Source of the DNA: Clostridium chauvoei
GTDB taxonomy: Bacteria > Bacillota > Clostridia > Clostridiales > Clostridiaceae
Reading direction: 5' to 3'
Length of the DNA stretch: 64,000 nucleotides
NCBI RefSeq assembly: GCF_002327185.1
Contig: NZ_CP018624.1
Coordinates: forward strand, 930,001-994,000
Shown here piece by piece: positions 7,428 to 16,193 of the stretch (its first letter is position 1; each line of letters starts with the position of its first letter). Both the position numbers and the translations under genes were made by a program. The notes beneath the pieces were generated by a model, which was not told the origin of the DNA, ran no database searches, and worked only from the letters and a program-made list of their open reading frames with translations.

Positions 7428-8931
7428 ATAGAATATCTTTAGCTTTATCAAGAGAAAAAGAGAATTTAACACCAAAATCTGTATTTTTTATAAAATACTC
7501 ACTTTTATGATTTAAAAGTATCCTTTTAACTATAGCAAGACCTAATCCATTACTATTATCAGATCTATTTCGTGATTTATCTAATCTATAGAATTTAGTA
7601 TAAATATTTTCAAGTTCATCTTCAGGAATATGGCAACCTGTATTTTCAATAGAAATAAAATACTTATTTTTTTCTGTATCTTCAATAATGGAAATTATAA
7701 CTCTTTCATTATTTGGACTATATTTAAATGCATTAGTCAATAAATTAGTTATAACATGCTCTAATTGAAATACATCACCAAGTACATAGGCATATTCAAG
7801 TTTATTATTGAAAATAACTTCTATAGATTTAGAATTAAAGTCTAAGGATAATTTTTTTATTGTCTTTTGGATTAATCTTATTATATTAAACTCTTCAAAG
7901 TTGAGTTCAATAGTATCAGACTCTAACCTAGAAAGCTCTAACATATTGGAAACTAGTTGACTCATTTTTTTAGATTCGTCTATTATAGTATCTAAATAAA
8001 TTAAAGCATTTTCTCCAGTTGCAACACCATCTTTTAAACCTTCTGCATAGCCAGCTATAATTCCAATAGGAGTTTTTAGTTCATGAGAAACACCAGCTAC
8101 AAAGTCTTTTCTTAGAGTCTCTAATTTTCTTTCCTTTTCTATATCCTTTTCTAATTGAAGATTTTTTTGTTTTAAATCCTCTAATGCACTATTAAGATTT
8201 GAAGATAAGAAATTTAGAGTTTTTCCAAGATTACCAATTTCATCATCAGAGTTAACTGTACATTTAGCACTAAAATCCATGGAAGACATCTTTTTAGCTA
8301 CTTTATTTATTTTAAGAAGTGGCTTAGTAATTAAGTTTGCATAAATTGAAGATAAAATTATTCCAATTATAATAAATCCAATAGCAAGATATTTATAAAA
8401 ATCTTTTATTACTAATGCTGCTTCTTGAATAGGTTGAATTGAAGAAACAGATATAATAATAGAATCATTTTTATATTTTAATGACATAGGAGAAATAATT
8501 CCTATTTTTTTTAGTCCACTACTTTTATTTTCAAATACGGTAGATTTAGTTTTTCCTGAAGATAAAACATCATAAATTAATTCTTTATTATTAAGAAGTT
8601 CAGAACAAAATTGAGTTAATGTTTGTAAATCATCTATTCCCTTTCTATAATCAGATAAATAGCTAAGATCACCATTTACAGAAAATATAGCAATTCTAGA
8701 GTTGTTTTCTTGCTCATATCTAGCTAAAGCAGAATTTAAAGTTTCGTCACTATATATTTGGAAAGAATACATTTCTTTAAACTTATTAACTTCATTACCT
8801 AAATCTCGAGTTTTATGTTTTAAGTAGTATTGTTCAAAAAACATTACTTGAAAGAGTACACTAGAAAATATAACTACAATGATTAAACCAAAAGTAATAG
8901 TAAATAGTTTTTTTGAAATACTTTTATTCAT
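7426..8931 (-). CDS. Sensor histidine kinase (two-component system)
   Basis: 501 aa from the ATG at 8931. Order: N-terminal membrane helix, an extracytoplasmic sensor region of about 150 residues, a second membrane helix (about 185-210), HAMP (about 210-265), a helical linker, the HisKA motif FVAGVSHELKTP with phospho-accepting His near 283, and HATPase_c with N (NLLTNAFKYS), F and G (NGLGLAIV) boxes. A longer frame begins with GTG at 8955, but ATG 8931 overlaps the regulator stop by 8 bases, fitting translational coupling. It phosphorylates the response regulator encoded just upstream. The stimulus is unknown. Confidence 0.93.
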   Translation of the reverse strand: MNKSISKKLFTITFGLIIVVIFSSVLFQVMFFEQYYLKHKTRDLGNEVNKFKEMYSFQIYSDETLNSALARYEQENNSRIAIFSVNGDLSYLSDYRKGIDDLQTLTQFCSELLNNKELIYDVLSSGKTKSTVFENKSSGLKKIGIISPMSLKYKNDSIIISVSSIQPIQEAALVIKDFYKYLAIGFIIIGIILSSIYANLITKPLLKINKVAKKMSSMDFSAKCTVNSDDEIGNLGKTLNFLSSNLNSALEDLKQKNLQLEKDIEKERKLETLRKDFVAGVSHELKTPIGIIAGYAEGLKDGVATGENALIYLDTIIDESKKMSQLVSNMLELSRLESDTIELNFEEFNIIRLIQKTIKKLSLDFNSKSIEVIFNNKLEYAYVLGDVFQLEHVITNLLTNAFKYSPNNERVIISIIEDTEKNKYFISIENTGCHIPEDELENIYTKFYRLDKSRNRSDNSNGLGLAIVKRILLNHKSEYFIKNTDFGVKFSFSLDKAKDIL

Positions 8932-9601
8932 TTTTTGCTTCAAAACGATAACCACTTCCTCTAACAGTAACTATAAAATTAGATTTATCACCTAGTTTTT
9001 CTCTAAGTCTTTTAATATTAGTATCAACAGTTCTAATATCACCATAATAATCAAGGCCCCAAACATGATCTAAAATATTATCTCTAGATAGTGCTATACC
9101 TTCGTTATCAGCAAGATAAGTAATAAGCTCAAATTCTTTAGGTGAAAGATTTATTATATTACCATCTATTTTAACTTCATGTGATAGTTTATTTATTATT
9201 AAACCATTAAAATCCTTATTGATAGTATCTTCAACTTCAGAAGTTCTTTTTAGTAATGCTTTAACTTTTGCTATAAGAACTTTAGGGGAGAAAGGTTTTG
9301 TTATATAGTCATCAGCACCCATTTCATATCCAAATAGTTTATCTTCTTCTTCACCCTTAGCAGTAAGAAGTATTACAGGAACATTAGAAGCTTCACGTAT
9401 AGTTTCTAAAACTGTTATACCATCAATTTTAGGCATCATTATATCTAAAATTACCAAATCTATTTTATTATTAGAAAAAGCTTGAATACCTTCATCACCA
9501 TCACTAGCCTCTATTATGTGAAATCCTTCCTTAAGGAAATAATCTCTAAGTAAAAATCTAATTCTTAATTCATCTTCAACAATTAAAATGTTTTTAATCA
9601 T
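8924..9601 (-). CDS. OmpR/PhoB-family response regulator
   Basis: 225 aa. Receiver domain with the acidic pair ED (10-11), phospho-acceptor Asp53 in LVILDIMMP and the conserved Lys in DDYITKPFSP. The C-terminal winged-helix DNA-binding domain (about 125-222) ends with the family pattern VWGLDYYGDIRTVDTNIKRL and VRGSGYRF. First gene of the operon with the kinase; a strong AGGAGG site precedes the ATG. As the operon contains no transporter or enzyme, its target cannot be guessed from context. Confidence 0.94.
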   Translation of the reverse strand: MIKNILIVEDELRIRFLLRDYFLKEGFHIIEASDGDEGIQAFSNNKIDLVILDIMMPKIDGITVLETIREASNVPVILLTAKGEEEDKLFGYEMGADDYITKPFSPKVLIAKVKALLKRTSEVEDTINKDFNGLIINKLSHEVKIDGNIINLSPKEFELITYLADNEGIALSRDNILDHVWGLDYYGDIRTVDTNIKRLREKLGDKSNFIVTVRGSGYRFEAKNE

Positions 9602-9816
9602 ACTATCCTCCTATAAGTGTAGATATTATCATTATAAATCTCAAAGTAAAAAGGGTAAAGAGTCATTAAAAGTAATATTATCTATAAGATAGTAAATAGT
9701 TAAAGTTATTTATATATAAACAAAAATTTTATAAAGAGAAATCTGTTTATAAAGTATAAGAAATAATATATAATCATAATATTAGTTAAAGAGTAAGGGA
9801 ATAGGTGCAAAGATAT

Positions 9817-11055
9817 ATGTTAAAACTGAATTTTGATGTTAAAAGACATTTTTTAGATAATGGTTTAGAGGTAATTACCATAAAAAAGGATACAAAAATA
9901 GCAGCGATAAATGTAGGAATAAAAATAGGAGCTCTTTATGAAAGAGAAAATGAAAAGGGGATATCCCATTTCATTGAACACATGCTTTTTAAAGGAACTA
10001 AAAATAGAAATAATGAAGAGGTTAATGAGGAACTGGAATTTTTAGGTGGAGAATATAATGCATACACAGATTATGCAGTTACTGTATATACCATAAGTTG
10101 TTTAGAAGAAGAAATAAAAAATGGAATAGAACTATTAGGAGATATGATAATATCATCAACATTTAGTGAAGAAGAAATTGAAAAGGAAAGAGGCGTAATA
10201 TTAGCAGAAATAAGAACTAGTAAAGATGATATAGAAGATTTTAGTTTTAAAAGAGCAAATGAAGTTGCTTTTAATAAAAGTCCTTTACGTTATGATATTG
10301 CAGGGTTAGAAAAGACAGTTAAAAGTTATAATAGAGATAATTTAGTGAATTTTTATAACAAACATTATGTAGCTAATAATTCGGTAGTTACAATAGTATC
10401 ATCCTTTGAGCATGAAGAGGCTCTTTTAGAAGTGAAAAAAACCTTTGGCAAATGGAAAACAGGGGATATTGAAAAAATAACCGTAATAGAAGAAAAAAAT
10501 AAAAAAGTAAAAAAAATAACAAATAAAAAGAATATAGAGCAAAGTACTATAGTATATTTATATACTTTTTATGGTTTAGATAGAAATCTTGAATTACCTT
10601 TTAGGATTTTAAATCATAGATTAGGTGAAAGTGCAAATTCCTTATTATTTAGGGAGGTAAGAGAGAAAAGAGGACTTGCTTATGACATATATACTAATTT
10701 AGATATGACAAAAGGAGTAAAAACTTTTTCTATATATACAGCAGTAAGCGAAGATGATATAGATAATGCTTTAGAAGCTATTGATGAGACTATTTTAGGC
10801 GTTAAAAATGGAAATATAGAAATCGGAGAGAGAGATTTAACTCTTATGAAAAAAATTCATAAGACAGCAGTAATAACAACTCTTGAAGATCCAGCAGAAC
10901 TTTGTAACTATATGTTACATCAAGCTTTAGATAAAGAAGATTTATATGAATTTGTTAAAGATATGGATAGATTAAATGAACTAGATATAAATAAAATATA
11001 TAAGGTAGCAAATAAAGTTTTAGAAAACCCTACAATTCATATTTTAAAATCATAA
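9817..11055 (+). CDS. M16-family zinc metallopeptidase
   Basis: 412 aa from ATG 9817; a GTG at 9805 in the same frame is also possible, but AGGTG at 9803-9807 is better spaced for the ATG. The inverted zinc motif HxxEH is seen as HFIEH at about residues 50-54, with the downstream glutamate in the EEIEKERGVILAEI region. The second half carries the typical R/Y pair of the inactive domain (REVREKRGLAYDIYT). This matches single-chain processing-peptidase-like M16B proteins that degrade peptides in the cytosol. RecX and a transglutaminase-like gene follow closely on the same strand. Confidence 0.88.
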   Translation: MLKLNFDVKRHFLDNGLEVITIKKDTKIAAINVGIKIGALYERENEKGISHFIEHMLFKGTKNRNNEEVNEELEFLGGEYNAYTDYAVTVYTISCLEEEIKNGIELLGDMIISSTFSEEEIEKERGVILAEIRTSKDDIEDFSFKRANEVAFNKSPLRYDIAGLEKTVKSYNRDNLVNFYNKHYVANNSVVTIVSSFEHEEALLEVKKTFGKWKTGDIEKITVIEEKNKKVKKITNKKNIEQSTIVYLYTFYGLDRNLELPFRILNHRLGESANSLLFREVREKRGLAYDIYTNLDMTKGVKTFSIYTAVSEDDIDNALEAIDETILGVKNGNIEIGERDLTLMKKIHKTAVITTLEDPAELCNYMLHQALDKEDLYEFVKDMDRLNELDINKIYKVANKVLENPTIHILKS

Positions 11056-11071
11056 TAAGGTGGGAATAATT

Positions 11072-11710
11072 ATGAATGTTATAACAAAAATTGAGGTGCA
11101 AAAGAAAAATAAAGATAGGGTAAATATATATATAAATGAAGATTATGCTTTTTCATTAAGTGCAGAGCTTGTATATAAAGAAGGACTAAAAGTAAAGCAA
11201 AGCATTGATATAGATAAAATTAAAAAAGTAGCACTAGAAGATGATTATATGAAGTGTAAGAATTCCGCTTTAAGAATAGTTGAAAAAAATTATAAGACTA
11301 AAAAAGAAATTATAGATAAATTAACTTTAAAGGGTTATGATGAAAATACTATAAATAGAACAATTGAATTCTTAAAAGAATATAATTTTATAAATGATGA
11401 AAATTACGCTAGAATGTATGTTAATGATAAAATTAAAAATCATGGAGCAAATAAGATAAAATATGATCTTATTAGAAAAGGTATAAGTGAAGACTTAATA
11501 AAAAATCAAATTTCTAACATTGATGAAAATGCAGAAAGAGAAGTAGCATATTCACTAGCATTAAAAAAATATAATTTACTTATAAAAAGAGAACAGGATA
11601 ATTATAAATTATCGCAAAAATTATATAGATTTTTACTATCTAAAGGTTATAGTTATGATGTTACATCAGAAATAGTTAAAAAGGTAACTAGTAACGAAGA
11701 AATATATTAA
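11072..11710 (+). CDS. recX: RecX regulatory protein
   Basis: 212 aa. RecX binds and modulates RecA filaments. The protein has the all-helical three-repeat architecture: a small N-terminal domain, then repeats with the KTKKEIIDKLTLKGYD-type and FLKEYNFINDENYARMYV patterns characteristic of the family. I chose ATG 11072 over the GTG at 11060, because AAGGTGG (11057-11063) gives proper spacing only to the ATG. recA itself is not in the window. The gene lies 16 bases after the M16 peptidase and 11 bases before the transglutaminase gene, suggesting one transcript. Confidence 0.9.
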   Translation: MNVITKIEVQKKNKDRVNIYINEDYAFSLSAELVYKEGLKVKQSIDIDKIKKVALEDDYMKCKNSALRIVEKNYKTKKEIIDKLTLKGYDENTINRTIEFLKEYNFINDENYARMYVNDKIKNHGANKIKYDLIRKGISEDLIKNQISNIDENAEREVAYSLALKKYNLLIKREQDNYKLSQKLYRFLLSKGYSYDVTSEIVKKVTSNEEIY

Positions 11711-11721
11711 GGAGGGGTTAA

Positions 11722-12786
11722 ATGAGTACGTATTTATCCTATGGACTGTGTCTTTTAATAATGATATGGGCAGTTAAGGGTAGTACTATTACATCATTTC
11801 AAGAGAGAGATGCTAAATATGCTTTAAATAGGTTAATTTATTACTTTTCCATATTTATTTCGCTTTTAGTTATAATATTAAACTTAGATAAGTTAATTAT
11901 AAAAATACTAGAGATAGGAAATAAGGAAATATTAAAAAATTTTAATGTCAATTTATTTAACATTATCTGTTTAGCTATTTGTTTCTTTTTAATACAATTT
12001 TTAATATATCAAAGTTTAAAATTTTTATGTAGACCCTTTATTGGAGGATATTCAAAGGTTTTAAAGGGTGGAAAGTTAAAGACATTAGCTTTTTCTACAG
12101 TATTTGGAATGTTAAAAGGTTTTGTTATAATATTAATAGTATTTATAGCTATAGTAACCTTTAATAATACAATAACTAGAGGAACCAAAATAACTATTTT
12201 TGATAATTTAAAAGCATATGCTAGATTAGAAGGTTTGATTTCTATAAATAAGCCTGTACTCTCTAATAATGATGTATCTAATTATTCCGTAGGAAACTCT
12301 AATTTTATAATTTATTATAATGGAGTTACTTTAGAAGAAGGAATAAAGTCTACAGAAAAAATTGATAATAAGGCTCTAGAATTAACTTATGATGCAAAGT
12401 CGGATAGAGAAATAGCAAAGAATATATATTCATGGATAGGTAGTAACATAGAATATGATGTATATAAAGCAGAGAAAGCTTTAAATAATGAAGGAAAATA
12501 TAAAAGTGGAGCTATAGAAGCATTTGAAAGCAGGACGGGAATATGTTTTGATTATGCTTGTCTTTATGTAGCAATGGCTAGAAAAGTTGGTTTAAAAGTT
12601 AGACTTATTACAGGTCAAGGATTTGATGGAAAAAGCTTTGGACCACACGCATGGAACGAAGTATATTTATCTGATGAAGACAAATGGATAAAAGTTGATT
12701 CAACATTTTACAAGTCGGGAGATTACTTTGATACTGAAGGTTTTGATAAAGAGCATATAAAAGAATCAGTAGCAGGAGAATGGTAA
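11722..12786 (+). CDS. Membrane protein with transglutaminase-like domain
   Basis: 354 aa. The first 150 residues contain four or so membrane helices. An extracytoplasmic linker follows, then a transglutaminase-like (papain-fold) domain with an apparently complete triad: Cys275 in TGICFDYA, His309 in GPHAWNEV and Asp326 in VDSTF. Such proteins are proteases or protein cross-linkers; the substrate here is unknown. The stop codon at 12784-12786 lies inside the target duplication of the IS element. The coding sequence is intact, but its original downstream terminator is now about 1.5 kb away. Confidence 0.85.
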   Translation: MSTYLSYGLCLLIMIWAVKGSTITSFQERDAKYALNRLIYYFSIFISLLVIILNLDKLIIKILEIGNKEILKNFNVNLFNIICLAICFFLIQFLIYQSLKFLCRPFIGGYSKVLKGGKLKTLAFSTVFGMLKGFVIILIVFIAIVTFNNTITRGTKITIFDNLKAYARLEGLISINKPVLSNNDVSNYSVGNSNFIIYYNGVTLEEGIKSTEKIDNKALELTYDAKSDREIAKNIYSWIGSNIEYDVYKAEKALNNEGKYKSGAIEAFESRTGICFDYACLYVAMARKVGLKVRLITGQGFDGKSFGPHAWNEVYLSDEDKWIKVDSTFYKSGDYFDTEGFDKEHIKESVAGEW

Positions 12787-12794
12787 AAAGAGAG

Positions 12795-12841
12795 ACAGTA
12801 GATAGTTTTGTGTAAAAATAAAACTATATACTGTTTTTTTG
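12795..12841 (+). terminator. Terminator formed by the left end of the IS element
   Basis: ACAGTA-ATAGTTTT ... AAAACTAT-TACTGT followed by seven T. The 5' arm lies within the left inverted repeat. It should stop transcripts entering from the transglutaminase gene before they reach the transposase, and would also serve as that gene's new terminator. Confidence 0.75.
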
Positions 12842-12896
12842 TATTAACAGTTGGAAGTTTTGGAATAATATACTATATAAATTAGGAGGAATTATT

Positions 12897-14135
12897 ATGA
12901 CAAGAAAAATTGATACCAACTTTGATTACAATGAGGAAATTAAAAGATGTAAAACAATCGATGATGTAATGGGTAAAAACGGATTAATACAAAGATTAGT
13001 TAAAGATGTCCTTGAAAATATATTAGAAGGTGAAATGGAAGAACATCTAGGAAGAAATAAATATGAACGTGTAGAAGCAGTTGATCAAACTAAGAAGAAC
13101 TACAGGAATGGTTATAGTCGCAAGAATTTAAGAAGTTCCTTCGGTGACGTCGACCTAGACGTACCCCGTGATAGAAATGCTGAATTTGAGCCACAAATTA
13201 TAAAAAAATATGAAACTGTGTGTACTGAGTTAGATAAAAAGATTATATCTTTATATGCTAAAGGTATGTCAACATCTGATATTCAGGCTGAAATTGAAGA
13301 CTTATATGGAATAACTATATCACCATCGATGGTATCTAAAATAACTGATAAAGTGCTTGCTAGCGCCGCCGAATGGCAAAATAGAGTATTAGATAAAATA
13401 TATCCAATAGTTTATTTAGATGCTATGTACTTTAAAGTTAGAAGTAATGGAAAGATAGTTAACAAGGCTGTCTATATATGCTTAGGATACACTATGGAAG
13501 GATATAAAGATATTTTAGGTATATGGGTTGATGAAGCAGAAGGTGCTAAATTCTGGTTAGGAATTTGCAATGATTTAAAAAATAGAGGTGTAAAAGAAAT
13601 TTTAATTGCTTGTATGGATGGATTAAAAGGTCTTCCACAAGCTATAAAAACAGTATTTCCATCAGTAAATATTCAAACATGTATTGTTCATCAAATAAGA
13701 AATTCAATAAAATACATAGCTTCAAAAGATAAAAAAGCATTTATGAAAGATTTGAAGGAGGTTTATAAGGCTACAACAGAGGAACTTGCGTTAGCACAGC
13801 TAGATAATTTAAAGGAGAGATGGGGAGATAAATATGGAATAGTAATAGATTCCTGGTATAACAATTGGAGTAACCTTTCAACATTTTTTGACTTCTCTCC
13901 AACTATAAGAAAGATGATTTATACTACAAATATCTTAGAGGGTTTTAATCGTCAAATACGTAAATTCACTAAAGTTAGAGTCATATTCCCAACTGATGAA
14001 TCTTTAAATAAGTGTGTTTACTTAGCAACAATGGAGATACTAGAAAAATGGACTCAACCTATACATAATTGGGGTGCTACGCTAGCGGAGCTATCAATAA
14101 TATTTGAAGATCAATTAAAAGATGAATTAGCTTAA
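12897..14135 (+). CDS. IS256-family DDE transposase
   Basis: 412 aa, the usual length. The mutator-type transposase domain shows the catalytic acids Asp175 (VYLDAMYFKV), Asp241 (ACMDGLKGLP) and Glu348 (NILEGFNRQIRK), plus the conserved C/H block CIVHQIRNS before the insertion domain and the signature YKDILGIWVDEAEG. It catalyses cut-out/circle-type transposition of this element. The ribosome site AGGAGGA is strong. No frameshift or premature stop is present. Confidence 0.96.
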   Translation: MTRKIDTNFDYNEEIKRCKTIDDVMGKNGLIQRLVKDVLENILEGEMEEHLGRNKYERVEAVDQTKKNYRNGYSRKNLRSSFGDVDLDVPRDRNAEFEPQIIKKYETVCTELDKKIISLYAKGMSTSDIQAEIEDLYGITISPSMVSKITDKVLASAAEWQNRVLDKIYPIVYLDAMYFKVRSNGKIVNKAVYICLGYTMEGYKDILGIWVDEAEGAKFWLGICNDLKNRGVKEILIACMDGLKGLPQAIKTVFPSVNIQTCIVHQIRNSIKYIASKDKKAFMKDLKEVYKATTEELALAQLDNLKERWGDKYGIVIDSWYNNWSNLSTFFDFSPTIRKMIYTTNILEGFNRQIRKFTKVRVIFPTDESLNKCVYLATMEILEKWTQPIHNWGATLAELSIIFEDQLKDELA

Positions 14136-14239
14136 AAGCTTGTACTTTTTATAAATTATATGCATACTATTAGATTTTTTTGAAATACTAAAAAAGGTAA
14201 TAAGAAACATTATTAGTATTTCTTAAATATAAAAAAATA

Positions 14240-14268
14240 TTACTGGAAATGAAAATTTCCAGTAATGT
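14240..14268 (-). terminator. Hairpin inside the IS 3' region, terminator-like on the reverse strand
   Basis: TTACTGGAAAT ... ATTTCCAGTAA perfect stem with a T-rich tract only on the reverse-strand side (14226-14240). It may protect the transposase gene from antisense transcription entering from the right. Confidence 0.5.
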
Positions 14269-14312
14269 TAAAATAATAAAAATGATAATTACACAGAATT
14301 ATCTATTCTCTC

Positions 14313-14366
14313 AAAAAAGAACCTATATGAATAGACTCTCTTTTATAAGTGTCTATCTTATAGGTT
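14313..14366 (-). terminator. Terminator of the TPR gene, formerly shared with the transglutaminase gene
   Basis: AACCTATA ... ATAGAC ... GTCTAT ... TATAGGTT two-step stem; on the reverse strand it is followed by a T run. Before the IS insertion it would have lain directly after the transglutaminase stop codon, serving both convergent genes. Confidence 0.75.
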
Positions 14367-14376
14367 CCATTTTATT

Positions 14377-14736
14377 TTATAAGGCTTTCTTTTTTTTAGA
14401 TATAATTAAATTAATAGCTTTTTCACAGTCTATATCGCTATCATCTAAAGACCATGCTATATTAAAATATATTAAAGCTTTATTAGATTCTTGTTTCATA
14501 GCATAACAATATGCTAGATTAAAAAAGTATTTACTTTCTTTTTGAATTTCTAAAGCTCCTTTTATCATAGAAATAGCATTATCGAAATCTTTCAATTTTA
14601 TATAGCAAACTCCACAGTTATAGAAGGAGCAAGCTGTATTATCATATTTATCAATAGATTTTTTATAACAACTAATAGCATTTTTATAATCTTTTAAATT
14701 GTAAAATTTATTACCTTCATTAAAATAATCCACCAT
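14377..14736 (-). CDS. Small tetratricopeptide-repeat protein
   Basis: 119 aa, made of about three TPR units: NEGNKFYNLKDYKNAISCYK, YNCGVCYIKLKDFDNAISMI and FNLAYCYAMKQESNKALIYF show the W/L/G/Y/A/P-like pattern of the 34-residue helix pair. There is no signal peptide and no extra domain, so it is likely a cytosolic adaptor or scaffold for protein contacts. It has a GGAGGT site and is transcribed alone. The partner is unknown. Confidence 0.8.
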   Translation of the reverse strand: MVDYFNEGNKFYNLKDYKNAISCYKKSIDKYDNTACSFYNCGVCYIKLKDFDNAISMIKGALEIQKESKYFFNLAYCYAMKQESNKALIYFNIAWSLDDSDIDCEKAINLIISKKKKAL

Positions 14737-14893
14737 TTACCTCCAAATATAGGGAAAAATATTTTGTATATTTTAATTATAGACTGTATATTTAAAATAT
14801 ATTCAATAAAAAGTATATATAAATAAAGAAAATATAATAACTTTATTAAGTATTATATTTTTAAAACTTTAGATATCTTCAAAAGTAAAGGGT

Positions 14894-14902
14894 TTCGACA
14901 AA
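14894..14902 (-). promoter_or_regulatory. Candidate Spo0A box
   Basis: On the reverse strand the sequence reads TTTGTCGAA, a perfect match to the 0A-box core, in the divergent gap between the TPR gene and the PfkB kinase. By chance, about one such 9-mer would be expected in 64 kb at this base composition, so this is a candidate only. Confidence 0.35.
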
Positions 14903-14997
14903 GTTTTCAAATTTCCCTTTATTTTTTACTCTTTCTCTAATATAATATAATTATATGTTTATTAATGTAACGGAATTTAACGAGCAGGAGAGATAGT

Positions 14998-15945
14998 ATG
15001 ATAAATAAAAATCCTTATAGATTATTATTAGGAGCCTCTATAGTAGATATTATAGGTTTTAGTAGAAAAAAATATAGTCCTAAGGATTCTATTCCAGGAA
15101 ATATAAAAATATCTTTAGGCGGTGTATGTAGAAATATTGCAGAAAATTTAGCTAGAGTTAATGTTAATACTGAATTCATTTCTATATTAGGAGATGATGA
15201 ACAAGGAAGAAACATATTAGATAACGCAAGAAAAATTGGATATAATATGAATAATTCTTTAATATTAAAGGATGAATATACACCTACATATATGGCTATT
15301 TTGAATGAAGATGGAGAAATGGAATCAGCGATAGTTGATATGGATAGCATAGAGAAAATGGATACTTCTTTTATTGATTCTAAAGCTGATATAATAAAGA
15401 ATGCAGAATATACTATATTAGATGCAGATAATCCAGAGTTAATGAAGTATATTTTAGAAAAATTTCATGGCCAAACGAAATTTATTTTAGATCCAGTTTC
15501 AGCTAGTAAAGCAGCTAAAGTAAAACACTTAATTAAATATTTCCATACAATAAAACCTAATAGATTAGAAACAGAAATGTTATGTGGATTTAAAATTAAT
15601 GGAACTGAAGATTTAAAAAAGGCTGGAGAATATTTTAACAGTTTAGGAGTTGAAAATATTTTTATAAGTCTTGATGAAGATGGAATTTATTATAAAAGTC
15701 CTAAAGAAGAAGGAAGAATAGCATCTTCTAAAGTTAAAGTTAAAAATGTAACAGGTGCAGGAGATTCTTTTGTTGCAGGTATTGGATATGGATATATGAA
15801 TGGAATTTCTTTAAAAGAAACTGTAAAATATGCAATTACTATGTCAGTAATTACTATATCTCATGAAGAAAATATAAATCCTGATATGAGTGAATCTTAT
15901 GTAAATGAGTTTATTGATACAATACAATGGAGAGAAAACTTTTAA
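14998..15945 (+). CDS. PfkB/ribokinase-family kinase, pseudouridine kinase-like
   Basis: 315 aa. The two PfkB signatures are present: the N-terminal GGVCRNIAENLARVNVNTEF block (about residue 40) and the C-terminal VTGAGDSFVAGIGYGY block, with catalytic base Asp256. The GGVxRNIAENLA wording is closest to pseudouridine kinase/YeiC-like members. However, no pseudouridine glycosidase (psuG) gene is adjacent, so the substrate (nucleoside or sugar) stays open. GGAGAG ribosome site; a strong terminator follows immediately. Confidence 0.87.
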   Translation: MINKNPYRLLLGASIVDIIGFSRKKYSPKDSIPGNIKISLGGVCRNIAENLARVNVNTEFISILGDDEQGRNILDNARKIGYNMNNSLILKDEYTPTYMAILNEDGEMESAIVDMDSIEKMDTSFIDSKADIIKNAEYTILDADNPELMKYILEKFHGQTKFILDPVSASKAAKVKHLIKYFHTIKPNRLETEMLCGFKINGTEDLKKAGEYFNSLGVENIFISLDEDGIYYKSPKEEGRIASSKVKVKNVTGAGDSFVAGIGYGYMNGISLKETVKYAITMSVITISHEENINPDMSESYVNEFIDTIQWRENF

Positions 15946-15968
15946 AAGTGGCGAAAGCCACTTTTTTA
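15944..15968 (+). terminator. Intrinsic terminator after the PfkB kinase gene
   Basis: AAGTGGC-GAAA-GCCACTT with GNRA-type loop, then a T run; it overlaps the stop codon. Confidence 0.88.
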
Positions 15969-16054
15969 CTTTATTTCTTTACATTAAATAAAATAAATAA
16001 AGAGATTTAGCACAAAATATATATGAAAGAAATTTATAAATGAGGTGATATATA

Positions 16055-16180
16055 ATGAGTGCTAAAAGTAAAAATAGTCATAAAAAGCATGTAAATCATA
16101 ATCCGCAAGTAGAAAGTGTTAAAGCATGTTTTGGAGAGCCAAAAGCAAAAGAACATGATAAAAAAGACTTTAAGATTTAG
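16055..16180 (+). CDS. 41-residue Lys/His-rich protein
   Basis: Start ATG at 16055 with GAGGTGA site 10 bases upstream. The peptide (MSAKSKNSHKKHVNHNPQVE, then SVKACFGEPKAKEHDKKDFK, I) is basic and His-rich with a single Cys25, and has no membrane segment. I have a recollection of a small clostridial family of this type (annotated in databases with a CPC_ locus-style family name), but I cannot confirm it here. The next tiny gene starts 14 bases downstream, so they are co-transcribed. Function unknown. Confidence 0.65.
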   Translation: MSAKSKNSHKKHVNHNPQVESVKACFGEPKAKEHDKKDFKI

Positions 16181-16193
16181 GGAGTGAAAAATA

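Larger units (their letters stand above)
12792..14312 (+). mobile_element. IS256-family insertion sequence, complete
   Basis: 1521 bp. The ends are imperfect 25-base inverted repeats: left 12792-12816 (GAGACAGTAGATAGTTTTGT...) and right 14288-14312 (reverse complement GAGAGAATAGATAATTCTGT...), 20 of 25 positions equal. They are flanked by 8-base direct repeats, TAAAAAGA (12784-12791) and AAAAAAGA (14313-14320), equal at 7 of 8 positions, which fits the 8-bp target duplication of IS256. One intact transposase gene lies inside, so the element may still be active. The target is the gap between the transglutaminase stop codon and a terminator hairpin. Confidence 0.87.

Noticed and set aside
7426-9601. 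Two-component system as a VanRS-like or bacitracin-sensing system
   Set aside because: No adjacent resistance gene or BceAB-type ABC transporter is present, and the sensor region has no recognisable ligand motif. Kept as an unassigned pair.
12897-14135. Larger composite transposon or genomic island around the IS element
   Set aside because: Only one IS copy is present, flanking genes are ordinary, and the target duplication directly abuts the single element.
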